NCBI GenBank assembly: GCA_016193545.1
Contig: JACPSA010000005.1
Location: 1-24,225, forward strand
Source of the DNA: Chloroflexota bacterium
Lineage (GTDB): Bacteria; Chloroflexota; Dehalococcoidia; Dehalococcoidales; UBA2162
Direction of reading: 5' to 3'
DNA length: 24,225 nt
A program made the position numbers and the translations under genes. Of this stretch, positions 1 to 7,334 are shown piece after piece; within the stretch, counting starts at the first letter, position 1, and every line of letters begins with the position of its first letter. Under the pieces are notes generated by a model. The model searched no databases. It was not told where the DNA came from and was given only the letters and a program-made list of their open reading frames with translations.

Positions 1-969
1 GGGGTTTTCAACTTCAGTACCTTCCGGGGCAATGCTTACCCCCTGGACATGGGTTACCTCTTGCGTCTTGCGCTGCTCGATGGGGATTTCTTTACCGGAG
101 GACAGGGAGGGGTCGATGGTAGTGGTGGGAGCAGCCACATAGAAGGGGACGCCGTTCTCCTTAGCCAGCACCGCCAGGGTATAGGTGCCAATCTTGTTGG
201 CGGTATCACCGTTGGCGGCAATACGGTCGGCACCGACAATAACGCAGTCGACCTCCCCCCGGTTCATAAAATAGCCCGCCATGGAGTCGGTAATGAGGGA
301 AAAGGGAACATTGGCTTTCTTCAGTTCCCAGGTGGTCAGCCGCGCCCCCTGCAGCAGGGGACGGGTCTCGGTAGCCAGCACCTTGAGCTTTTTGCCCTGC
401 TCCTGCGCCTGGACAATGACGCCGAGAGCCGTGCCGTAGCCGGTGGTCGCCAGCGGCCCGGTGTTACAGTGGGTCAGCACGGTAAACCCGTCCTTCCCAG
501 AGGGAAGGATTAGCTCGGCGCCAAGCTGGCTCAGCTTTTCAGTGGCTTCCGCCTCTTCCTGATGTATTTTGATGGCCTCAGCTACCAGCGCCGTTTTAAT
601 CTGCTCGACCGTAGTACCAGCTTCGGCTTTAGCCTGAACCTCGCCGAAGGCTACCCGCTGCATACGCTCGATAGCCTGAAACAGGTTGCGCGCGGTAGGT
701 CGAGTAGCGCCGATAGCAGCGATGATACTCCGCAGGCTTTCCTGAAACTTGCTTTTACTGGCTGCCTTAATTTTCAGGGCGCCCAGAGCCACAGCATAGC
801 CACCAGCCACCCCGATGGCCGGTGCCCCCCTAATTTTCAATTCTACGATGGCTGAGGCGATATCCTGGTAACGGCTGAGTTCCAGATAAACCTCTTTTCC
901 CGGCAGTCTGGTCTGGTCGAGGATTTTTACCCGGTCGCCCAGCCACTCGATTGGTGAATAGTCCAGCAT
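1..969 (-). CDS. mtnA: S-methyl-5-thioribose-1-phosphate isomerase, 3' end cut by window
   Basis: Methionine salvage enzyme that converts 5-methylthioribose-1-phosphate to the ribulose form; a cytosolic member of the eIF2B-alpha-like family. The frame is open for 323 codons from the ATG at 969 to the window edge. It begins MLDYSPIEWLGDRVKILDQT, carries the family segment IRGAPAIGVAGGYAVAL (about 47-63), the catalytic-cysteine segment THCNTGPLATTGYGTALG (Cys169) and GADRIAANGDTANKIGTY with the catalytic aspartate (Asp249). It runs off after EVENP, which in the family is followed by AFDVTP, so only about 20-30 residues should be missing. A purine-rich GGGGGTG lies upstream of the ATG. It is downstream of pth but separated from it by a terminator and a palindromic element, so it probably has its own promoter, which I could not identify. 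Family assignment is secure. Confidence 0.95.
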   Translation of the reverse strand, partial: MLDYSPIEWLGDRVKILDQTRLPGKEVYLELSRYQDIASAIVELKIRGAPAIGVAGGYAVALGALKIKAASKSKFQESLRSIIAAIGATRPTARNLFQAIERMQRVAFGEVQAKAEAGTTVEQIKTALVAEAIKIHQEEAEATEKLSQLGAELILPSGKDGFTVLTHCNTGPLATTGYGTALGVIVQAQEQGKKLKVLATETRPLLQGARLTTWELKKANVPFSLITDSMAGYFMNRGEVDCVIVGADRIAANGDTANKIGTYTLAVLAKENGVPFYVAAPTTTIDPSLSSGKEIPIEQRKTQEVTHVQGVSIAPEGTEVENP

Positions 970-989
970 ATTTTAACACCCCCTTTAAA

Positions 990-1104
990 GGCTGTCCGAA
1001 AACACTGCCCCAAGTCCACTCTGTCATTCCCGCGAAGGCGGGAATCCAGCGTTATCACCTCCTGGATTCCGTGTCAAGCACGGAATGACAATTTTCGGAT
1101 AGCC
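990..1104. repeat. Cloverleaf-like palindromic intergenic element
   Basis: Nested inverted repeats are directly visible. The outer arms are GGCTGTCCGAAAA (990-1002) and TTTTCGGATAGCC (1092-1104), with one mismatch. Inside are TGTCATTCC (1022-1030) and GGAATGACA (1082-1090). Two local hairpins follow: ATTCCCGC-GAAG-GCGGGAAT (1026-1045) and ATTCCGTG-TCAAG-CACGGAAT (1066-1086). A central pair AATCCAG/CTGGATT (1043-1049 with 1062-1068) closes the middle. The layout is that of non-autonomous palindromic or MITE-like elements that sit between bacterial genes. It lies between mtnA and the pth terminator. It encodes nothing I can recognise. Confidence 0.75.
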
Positions 1105-1113
1105 TCGTTCCGG

Positions 1114-1135
1114 AAAAAGGGGCTTCGCCCCTCTT
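1114..1135 (-). terminator. Rho-independent terminator of pth
   Basis: Read on the minus strand, a stem AGGGGC-GAA-GCCCCT (1132 to 1118) is followed directly by a run of five T (1118-1114, the first of them also closing the stem). It lies 14 bases past the pth stop. The hairpin is the short form of the GTTTAAGAGGGGC repeat seen elsewhere in the window. Confidence 0.8.
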
Positions 1136-1148
1136 AAACTCCCCTCAT

Positions 1149-1742
1149 TCAGTTATACTTATTCATCGCTACGGCCAGTCCTTCAGTGAGGTAACAGAGG
1201 ATAGCTTCGCCTACCGTGGCAATGACCCGGCTGATAACCGGCCTTTCCTCTGCAGAAAAACCACTGAGGACATAACCGATAACATCGGTTTCACCGGGTC
1301 GGCTGGTGTCATCCGCCTGCCCGATACCTACCCTTATTCGAGCAAAGTCCGGGCTGCCCAGCTCGGCAATTATAGACTGAACCCCTTTGTGTCCCGCCGA
1401 ACCACCACCCTGACGAATACGGATTTTGCCGACAGGCAGGTCGAGGTCGTCGTGGACGACAATCAGGTCTTCAAGGGTAATATTAAATTTTCTCACCAGG
1501 GGGCTAACCGCCTGCCCGCTCTGGTTCATATAGGTCTGGGGACGTGCCAATATCACTTTATGGCCAGCCACCTCGCCGGAAGCAGTCCGCGCTTGCCCCT
1601 GCTTCTTATCGAACTGCAGGCCGTGCCTCTTGGCAAAATCGTTCAGGCACATGAACCCCAGATTATGCCGGTTATTGGCGTAACCCCGTCCCGGGTTACC
1701 CAGTCCCACAATTAGTTTTATTGGCTTGGTTATAAACCTCAC
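1149..1742 (-). CDS. pth: Peptidyl-tRNA hydrolase
   Basis: Releases tRNA from peptidyl-tRNA dropped by stalled ribosomes. The 197 residues match the usual family length. The family opening KLIVGLGNPG is at 9-18, the catalytic histidine is His26 (NNRHNLGF), the peptide-binding Asn is Asn73 (YMNQSGQ) and the Asp is Asp98 (HDDLDLP). The glycine loop reads GSAGHKGVQSI, so Lys119 stands where E. coli Pth has Asn114. The start used is GTG at 1742, because no ATG lies near the conserved N-terminus. This GTG and its purine-rich upstream region fall inside a repeat copy (1737-1812). It is downstream of ligA (gap about 90 bases) and may be partly co-transcribed; it ends at a good terminator. Confidence 0.95.
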   Translation of the reverse strand: MRFITKPIKLIVGLGNPGRGYANNRHNLGFMCLNDFAKRHGLQFDKKQGQARTASGEVAGHKVILARPQTYMNQSGQAVSPLVRKFNITLEDLIVVHDDLDLPVGKIRIRQGGGSAGHKGVQSIIAELGSPDFARIRVGIGQADDTSRPGETDVIGYVLSGFSAEERPVISRVIATVGEAILCYLTEGLAVAMNKYN

Positions 1743-1812
1743 CCCCTACCCCCTCTCCTGACAGGAGAGGGGGAAATAGTTATAGAAGAGGGACTCCATC
1801 CCTCTTAAACAC
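1737..1812. repeat. GTTTAAGAGGGGC-type dispersed repeat, copy B
   Basis: This copy contains two hairpins. One is a perfect 11-bp stem, CCCCCTCTCCT (1749-1759) with AGGAGAGGGGG (1763-1773), loop GAC. The other is AAGAGGGA (1786-1793) with TCCCTCTT (1799-1806), loop CTCCA. The minus-strand order is GTTTAAGAGGG hairpin, AT-rich linker, GGAGAGGGGG hairpin, then GGGTGAGG. The same order is seen at 5391-5470. It fills the ligA-pth gap. The second hairpin lacks a T-run, so termination after ligA would be weak. Confidence 0.75.
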
Positions 1813-1831
1813 CCTATCTTTCCTCACTGAC

Positions 1832-3895
1832 TTATTCTCCAATCAGGTGCAGAAATTCGGCTTCAGTAAGTTGCCTGATACCCAGCTCTTGAGCGCGGGT
1901 TAGCTTCGAGCCGGGGTCGGCGCCGACCACCAGGTAGGCAGTATTGCGGGTAACATTATCTTTGGCGCTACCGCCCAGGGCTTTTATCCTGTCCTCAGCC
2001 TGCTGCCGACTCAACTTTTCAAGGCGGCCGGTGACGACAAACTCCTGCCCGGCCAGAGGTAGCTCGGCAGGCTTGCCTCCCTCCACTTCCAGCCTGACTC
2101 CAGCCTCTCTCAGCTTTCTAATAAAATTACGGTTTTCTGTCTGCCGGAAGAAAACAACGACGCTCTCAGTAATCTTGTCGCCAACACCGGGGATAGCCGT
2201 CAGCTCTTCTTTCGAGGCATCAGCCAGTTTATCGATACTGCTGAAGTGTTCCGCCAGCAGCAGCGCCATCTGTTCCCCGATATGGCGTATGCCAAGGGCG
2301 TAAATAATGCGAGCTAGCGGCCTATCTTTGCTCTTCTCAATGGCATTCAGGATATTGTTCACGCTCTTCTCCGCCATTCTCTCTAGCCCCAGCAGTTGTT
2401 CTTTTTTGTCTTTAAGATAATATAAATCGGCGGCATCCCTGACCAGTCCCTCTCTCAGCAGAGTCGCCGCCATCGATTCGCCAATTCCCCTGATATCCAT
2501 CGCCCCGCGAGAGGTAAAAAGTTCCAGTCGTGCCAGCACCTGTGCCGGGCAGGCAGCATTGGTACAGTAGTACATGACCTCACCTTCAGGACGGAACACC
2601 TCGGTTCCACACTGCGGGCAGAGCGGTTGGTTCTTCCTCCACTTCTCCTTAGAAATCTCCTTCAGTTTCTCCAGCAGGTTGAATTCCTTGCCACGGTCGG
2701 GACTCTCTTTGCTTTCGGGAGTCGGACCGACCACCTCCGGAATCACTTCTCCGGCACGCTGCACCAGAACCCTGTCGCCTTCACGGATATCCTTGCGCCG
2801 GATATCGTCCTCATTATGCAGGGCTGCCTGCTTGATAGTCACCCCGCCGACGGCTACCGGCTCAAGGACGGCGTAGGGGTTCAGCGTGCCCGTCCGTCCG
2901 ACACTAATTCTGACTTCTCTTAGCCGGGTAGTTGCCTGAGTAGCCGGAAACTTATAGGCAATCGCCCACCTGGGCTCATGGCCGATATTACCCAGTTGCG
3001 CCTGCAGAGCCAGTGAGTTCACTTTGACCACGATTCCGTCAGCTTCATAAGACAAACTCTCCCTCCTCTCCACCCAGGTCCGGTAATACTCCTCGGCCTG
3101 GTCGATACTGACGAGCAAGGCATTATTCGGATTCACCTTGAAACCGAGCGACTTCAGATACAGCATCGTTTCCCAGTGGGTTTCCGGCACCGCTTTACCT
3201 TCAGCATAGCCGAGGGCATAGACATAAATATCCAACTGACGCCGGGCCGTAATACGCGGGTCAAGCTGGCGCACCGAACCGGCGGCGGCGTTTCTGGGGT
3301 TGGCAAACAGGGGCAAGCCCTCAGCCTCCCTTTCCTGGTTTAACTTAAGGAAGCCGGCCTTAGGTAAAAAGACTTCACCCCGCACCTCGAAGCGGGGCGG
3401 TGCCTCTCCAATCACCGACAGGGGGATGCTTCTGACTGTCCTCAGGTTCTGGGTAATATTTTCACCGCGAAAACCATCTCCACGAGTGGCTCCGCTGGCC
3501 AATCTACCGTTGACATAGGTCAGGGCTACCGCCAGTCCGTCAATCTTATGCTCGGCAACCAACTCAAATTGCTCTCGGGCTAATAACTTTACCGTCCGGG
3601 TATGCCAGGCCAATAGCTCATCTCTAGAGAAGACATTGCCCAGCGACAGCAAAGGGAAACGGTGTTCCACGACTCCGAAGGCTTCTACCGGGGCAGCCCC
3701 GACCCGCTGTGTGGGCGAGTCCGGAGTCAACAACCGGGGGTATTGCTCTTCGAGCTGTTTGAGTTCCCTCATCAAACTATCATATTCGACATCGCTAACT
3801 TCAGGGTTATCCAGAACATAATAGCGATAGTTGTGATAGTTGATTCGAGCTTTTAGCTGCTCGATTCTTTCCTTTGCCTTAGCCGGTCCTGCCAT
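1832..3895 (-). CDS. ligA: NAD+-dependent DNA ligase LigA
   Basis: Seals nicks in replication and repair using NAD+. With the chosen start it has 687 residues, close to the family norm. In order: domain Ia (HNYRYYVLDNPEVSDVEYD, 21-39) for NAD binding; the adenylation domain with the nucleotide-accepting lysine Lys117 in EHKIDGLA; an OB fold; a four-cysteine zinc finger (CPQC and CTNAAC, near 410-435); helix-hairpin-helix repeats; and a C-terminal BRCT domain (about 610-687, from LPLAGQEFVVTGRLEKLS). The frame stays open for 61 more codons upstream to 4078. That extension is cysteine-rich, unlike the family, and crosses the promoter, so I start at the ATG at 3895, which has AGAGGA just upstream. 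Divergent from the DUF1015 gene. Confidence 0.97.
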   Translation of the reverse strand: MAGPAKAKERIEQLKARINYHNYRYYVLDNPEVSDVEYDSLMRELKQLEEQYPRLLTPDSPTQRVGAAPVEAFGVVEHRFPLLSLGNVFSRDELLAWHTRTVKLLAREQFELVAEHKIDGLAVALTYVNGRLASGATRGDGFRGENITQNLRTVRSIPLSVIGEAPPRFEVRGEVFLPKAGFLKLNQEREAEGLPLFANPRNAAAGSVRQLDPRITARRQLDIYVYALGYAEGKAVPETHWETMLYLKSLGFKVNPNNALLVSIDQAEEYYRTWVERRESLSYEADGIVVKVNSLALQAQLGNIGHEPRWAIAYKFPATQATTRLREVRISVGRTGTLNPYAVLEPVAVGGVTIKQAALHNEDDIRRKDIREGDRVLVQRAGEVIPEVVGPTPESKESPDRGKEFNLLEKLKEISKEKWRKNQPLCPQCGTEVFRPEGEVMYYCTNAACPAQVLARLELFTSRGAMDIRGIGESMAATLLREGLVRDAADLYYLKDKKEQLLGLERMAEKSVNNILNAIEKSKDRPLARIIYALGIRHIGEQMALLLAEHFSSIDKLADASKEELTAIPGVGDKITESVVVFFRQTENRNFIRKLREAGVRLEVEGGKPAELPLAGQEFVVTGRLEKLSRQQAEDRIKALGGSAKDNVTRNTAYLVVGADPGSKLTRAQELGIRQLTEAEFLHLIGE

Positions 3896-3935
3896 ACACC
3901 TGTCCTCTGTCAAATGTGAAGCTATTCGGTAGTTA

Positions 3936-3964
3936 AGTATAGCACAGTGGACACAGCCTAAAAA
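3936..3964 (-). promoter_or_regulatory. Probable ligA promoter
   Basis: On the minus strand there is TATACT (3941-3936) preceded by TGC, which makes an extended -10. The -35 region 17 bases upstream is poor. It lies about 40 bases before the ATG at 3895. Confidence 0.45.
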
Positions 3965-4001
3965 GATAACCGACCTGCCTCGAATTCCTGTTTGAAAACA
4001 G

Positions 4002-4030
4002 TTGCGCCATACTGGCACATAGGGTAAACT
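4002..4030 (+). promoter_or_regulatory. Possible promoter of the DUF1015 gene
   Basis: TTGCGC (4002-4007), a 17-base spacer and TAAACT (4025-4030) lie 47 bases before the ATG at 4077. The match is moderate. Confidence 0.3.
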
Positions 4031-4076
4031 ACGGCACAGAAACAGTCGGCAGTGAAAAAGAAAGGAACAGACAGGC

Positions 4077-5376
4077 ATGGCTGAAATTCGCCCCTTCCGG
4101 GGTGTTCACTATAACAAATCTTTAATCAAGGACTGGCCGGCGGTCATTTGTCCCCCGTATGACATCATCAGCCCGCAACAGCAGCAAGAACTGTATCTGA
4201 GCAGCGAATTCAACTTCGTCCGGCTGGAATTTACGCGTGAATTACCCCAGGATACCGCCACAGATAATAAATATACGCGCGCCGCTGCCACTCTGGAGCA
4301 GTGGCTCAAACAGGGCGTCCTTGAGACCGATGAAACGCCGGCTATCTACCTTCATGACCAGTATTTCAGACACCAGGGAAAAGAATACAAACGCCGCGGT
4401 ATCATCGCCCGCGTCAGGTTAAAGAAAGGCCATCCGCCCCCACGAAGGCACGATAGCCAACCCCAAGAGCGACCGATTAAGCCTGCTACGGGCGCTGCAG
4501 GCTAATACCAGCCCGATTCTGGCTATATATGACGACCAGGGACAGCAAATCACTTCAATCCTGGCCGCTCAGGAGCGAAACAAACCCCTGCTCAGCCTGA
4601 AGAGTGTCGATGGAGAGCAGCATATTATCCGGGCTATCACCAAGCATGAGATAGTTAGCCACATCATCAGCCATCTGACTGAGCAGCCCCTCTATATTGC
4701 CGACGGTCACCATCGCTATGAAAGTGCCCTTACTTACCAGCGCGAGAGGCGCACTTCCTTGCCAAGCACCTCCGGGCAAGAAGCCTTTAACTTTGTCATG
4801 ATGACACTGGTGGATTTCGCTGACCCGGGACTCATTATTCTGCCTCCGCACCGGCTGGTGCGCGGTATCTCAAAATCAGGCCTCAACGGGTTGATGGCTA
4901 AGTTGCAGCCATTCTTTAAAATAGAGGAATTACCATTAGCCAAGCCCGGTGTCTGGCAGCAGGTCGACAAGTTACTCATGGAGACCGACGAGACCAGGCT
5001 AATCCTTTTCGGTCTGGCCACCGACTGCCTTTTCCTGCTGAAACTAAGTAACCCGACAGCAGCCAGCCAGATGATGCCCTACTTCCATTCGGAATTGTAC
5101 AAGAAACTCGATGTCAGCATTGTCGACCATATCATACTGGAAAAACTGCTGGGGTTGAGCAGTGATAAAGAGGCGACAAGCCTGGCCTACAGCTATGACC
5201 GGCAGGAGGCGATAAAGAGGGTATCCGCACAGGAGTACCAGCTAGCCCTGCTGCTGAACCCGGTCAAGCCGACAACGATTAAAGCCATCGCCGATATCGG
5301 CGATAAGATGCCCCGGAAGTCGACCTACTTCTATCCCAAGCTGCCATCCGGCCTGATTCTCAACCGGCTGGTATGA
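4077..5376 (+). pseudogene. DUF1015 family protein, split by a frameshift
   Basis: The first frame (4077 to a stop at 4505) starts MAEIRPFRGVHYN and keeps the family core VICPPYDIISPQQQ up to RGIIARVRLKK. Near 4437-4441 (a run of five C) the reading moves one base on. The second frame then reads HEGTIANPKSDRLSLLRALQ, LYIADGHHRYESALTY (about 4690-4737) and a normal C-terminus ending at 5376. Together this is about 433 codons, the usual size of the family. Removing one C restores one frame, but the joint is a few residues shorter than the family pattern around PHE.T, so a small deletion is also possible. The function of DUF1015 is not established. From memory such genes often neighbour serA and serC-like genes, as here, and DGHHR resembles a motif in ParB-fold serine kinases. 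That link is inference. The cause may be real decay or a sequencing error in the C-run. Confidence 0.85.
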
Positions 5377-5390
5377 GATTGCCTTACGAA

Positions 5391-5470
5391 CCTCACCCCT
5401 GATCCCCCTCTCCTTTTCAAGGAAGGGGAAAGAAATATTAAAAGAGGGGCTAATGCCCCTCTTAAACGCT
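5391..5470. repeat. GTTTAAGAGGGGC-type dispersed repeat, copy C
   Basis: This is the clearest full copy. A CCTCACCCCT end (5391-5400) is followed by an imperfect CCCCTCTCCTT/AAGGAAGGGG hairpin, an AT-rich linker, and a perfect 9-bp stem AAGAGGGGC-TAAT-GCCCCTCTT (5442-5463) with AAAC beyond. It lies between the convergent ends of the DUF1015 gene and the SDR gene. Confidence 0.8.
5431..5463 (-). terminator. Terminator at the end of the serine/SDR operon
   Basis: On the minus strand the stem AAGAGGGGC-ATTA-GCCCCTCTT is followed by TTAATATTTCT. The hairpin is strong and the T-tract is broken. It lies about 57 bases after the SDR stop and is part of repeat copy C. Confidence 0.6.
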
Positions 5471-5519
5471 CTGCTATTTAGTTTCCCCAAGAGTGCTAAA
5501 AATATCTTTATACAAAATA

Positions 5520-6431
5520 CTAAGCCGGCTGGGCTGGCGACGGATTTTTGTACCCCTTCAGTAATTTCGCAGGCACCAGCTTTATCAGCTCTTCTACCGT
5601 CCACAGGGTTTCTTTTCTGGGTATAGTTCTCACCTTCACCGGCTCGGAGTAAATCGAGATATTGCCCTTGGTGACATCGAATACCTGCCCATTGATATCG
5701 CCCGCCTCCTCAGTACACAGATAAGCAATCAGCGGACCTACCGTCTCCGGGGGGTCCAGGTTAATATACTCATCCAGTTGTTCTTTGGTTATCAGCCCCG
5801 CTTCATACCGCTTTTTGAATCCGGACACGGCATCCTCACTCAGCGTAAACCGCGTGGCAACCAGGGGAGCATAAGCATTACAGGTCACGCCATACCTGCC
5901 CAGCTCCCGGGCAATGGCTCTGGTTAAACCGACTACCCCCGCCTTCGCCGACACATAATTACAATGCCCCATTGCTCCCAATCGCTCCACGGAGGTCGTA
6001 TTGATAATTCGTCCCCACTTTTGCTCTCTCATTAAAACACAGGCATGCCGAATACAGTTGAAACTGCCCTTCAGGTAAGAATCCACCGACCTATCCCATT
6101 CCTCTTCCGTCATGTTCCAGACCATGTGAGCTGCGTCAGCACCGGCGTTATTCACGACGATATCCAGTCGGCCAAACTCGTCCTTCGCTTTCTGCACCAT
6201 CTGGCGGGCTTCCTCGAAACTGGCCACATCACCATAGAAGGGTACTGCCTGCCCTCCCATATCTCTAATCTGTTTGGCTGTGGTCTCAGCATCGCCACCG
6301 GATGTACCCGCACGACGGTTATTAGTGACCACTTTGGCCCCTTCTTTGGCTAGAGCTACAGCTATCGCCCGCCCGATACCCTGTCCGGAACCGGTAACAG
6401 CCGCCACCCTTCCCTTTAATTTATCAACCAT
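5520..6431 (-). CDS. Short-chain dehydrogenase/reductase, MFE-2 hydroxyacyl-CoA dehydrogenase-like
   Basis: NAD(P)-dependent oxidoreductase of 303 residues with a Rossmann fold. The cofactor loop TGSGQGIGR is at 13-21, NNAG at 94-97, the catalytic Ser at Ser147 and YVSAK at 159-163 (Tyr159, Lys163). The Asn of the classical N-S-Y-K tetrad is replaced: DSYLKGSF stands where most SDRs have VNLKG. Peroxisomal MFE-2-type 3-hydroxyacyl-CoA dehydrogenases also depart from Asn here. That, and the enoyl-CoA hydratase gene 60 bases upstream, suggests a hydroxyacyl-CoA substrate. The substrate itself is inference. The C-terminal 60 residues (PVKVRTIPRKETLWTVEEL) are an extra tail beyond the usual 250-residue SDR. 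It is the last gene of the operon. Confidence 0.85.
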   Translation of the reverse strand: MVDKLKGRVAAVTGSGQGIGRAIAVALAKEGAKVVTNNRRAGTSGGDAETTAKQIRDMGGQAVPFYGDVASFEEARQMVQKAKDEFGRLDIVVNNAGADAAHMVWNMTEEEWDRSVDSYLKGSFNCIRHACVLMREQKWGRIINTTSVERLGAMGHCNYVSAKAGVVGLTRAIARELGRYGVTCNAYAPLVATRFTLSEDAVSGFKKRYEAGLITKEQLDEYINLDPPETVGPLIAYLCTEEAGDINGQVFDVTKGNISIYSEPVKVRTIPRKETLWTVEELIKLVPAKLLKGYKNPSPAQPA

Positions 6432-6491
6432 CGGCTTAAATCTCCTTCCTGTTTTTAATCAAGCACACCGTCACCGCAGGCAAAGCTTTTA

Positions 6492-7262
6492 TTACTTCGC
6501 TTTCCAGACGGGCTTTCGTTTTTCCATAAAAGCCGCCCTGCCTTCTGCCAGGTCTTGAGTTTCCAGGCAATAAGTAAACAGGGCATGTTCCAACCTTGCG
6601 CCTTCTTCCTTGTCCAGCGTCGTACCGCGAAGCATGGCTTCTTTGGCCGCCCTGACGGCGAGAGGCGCCATCTGGCAGATTTCCTCAGCCCATTGCCTGG
6701 CTGTCGGCATCACCTGTGCCTGGGGAACGACCTTATTAACCAGACCCAGACGGTAGGCTTCCTGAGCGTCAATCATTCTGCCCATCAGGTTCATCTCAGC
6801 CGCCTTACACCACGGGATAGTCCTGGGCAATTTCCAGGTAGCCCCCGCCGCCGGCAATACCCCCCAGCGTACCTCCGTCTGGCCGAAGCGCGCTGTCTCC
6901 GAGGCTATCCTGATATCACAGGCCAGCGCCAGTTCCATACCACCGGCCAGTGCATAGCCATTGATAGCCGCCACCAGCGGCTTGTACAGCTCGAAGCGGT
7001 GCATCGGCGCCAGCGGCACTGCCCACGGGTCAGCCTTGTGCTCTTTCCAGTAAGGGAACAGCTCTTTGATATCGGCACCGGCTGAAAAAGATTTGTCGCC
7101 AGCCCCAGTAACGATACCGACCCATAAATCCGGGTCATCCCGAAAATCAACCATCGCCGCATAGAGTTCTTTTAACAACTGAACGCTAAACGAATTCATG
7201 GCGTCGGGTCGGTTGAGCGTAAAGATAGCAATCTTTCCATCCTTCTTATAGTCAATTTCCAT
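6492..7262 (-). CDS. Enoyl-CoA hydratase/isomerase (crotonase family)
   Basis: Crotonase-fold protein of 256 residues. The oxyanion-hole segments are SFSAGADIKEL (58-68) and GYALAGGMELALACD (102-116). Both glutamates used by enoyl-CoA hydratases are present: Glu110 (GGMELAL) and Glu130 (FGQTEVRWG). It should therefore be able to add water across an enoyl-CoA double bond. The ATG at 7262 has GGGAGG upstream (GGGAGGTAGGC before ATG). It follows serA by 72 bases and precedes the SDR gene, and the two together could do hydration and oxidation in an acyl-CoA pathway. The acyl chain cannot be told from sequence. The link with the serine genes is probably shared transcription only. Confidence 0.9.
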   Translation of the reverse strand: MEIDYKKDGKIAIFTLNRPDAMNSFSVQLLKELYAAMVDFRDDPDLWVGIVTGAGDKSFSAGADIKELFPYWKEHKADPWAVPLAPMHRFELYKPLVAAINGYALAGGMELALACDIRIASETARFGQTEVRWGVLPAAGATWKLPRTIPWCKAAEMNLMGRMIDAQEAYRLGLVNKVVPQAQVMPTARQWAEEICQMAPLAVRAAKEAMLRGTTLDKEEGARLEHALFTYCLETQDLAEGRAAFMEKRKPVWKAK

Positions 7263-7334
7263 GCCTACCTCCCTATTGTTTTTTAGATTATTTTTGCCTC
7301 AGACAGAGACGGAACCGATATCCGCCCGCTTGAA

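Noticed and set aside
49..855. Plus-strand ORFs of 154 and 97 codons opposite mtnA
   Set aside because: Their minus-strand complement is a clear MtnA frame; the translations are low-complexity.
3896..4078. 61-codon N-terminal extension of ligA
   Set aside because: Cysteine-rich, unlike any LigA, overlaps the promoter and the divergent gene's leader; the ATG at 3895 fits the family and has a ribosome site.
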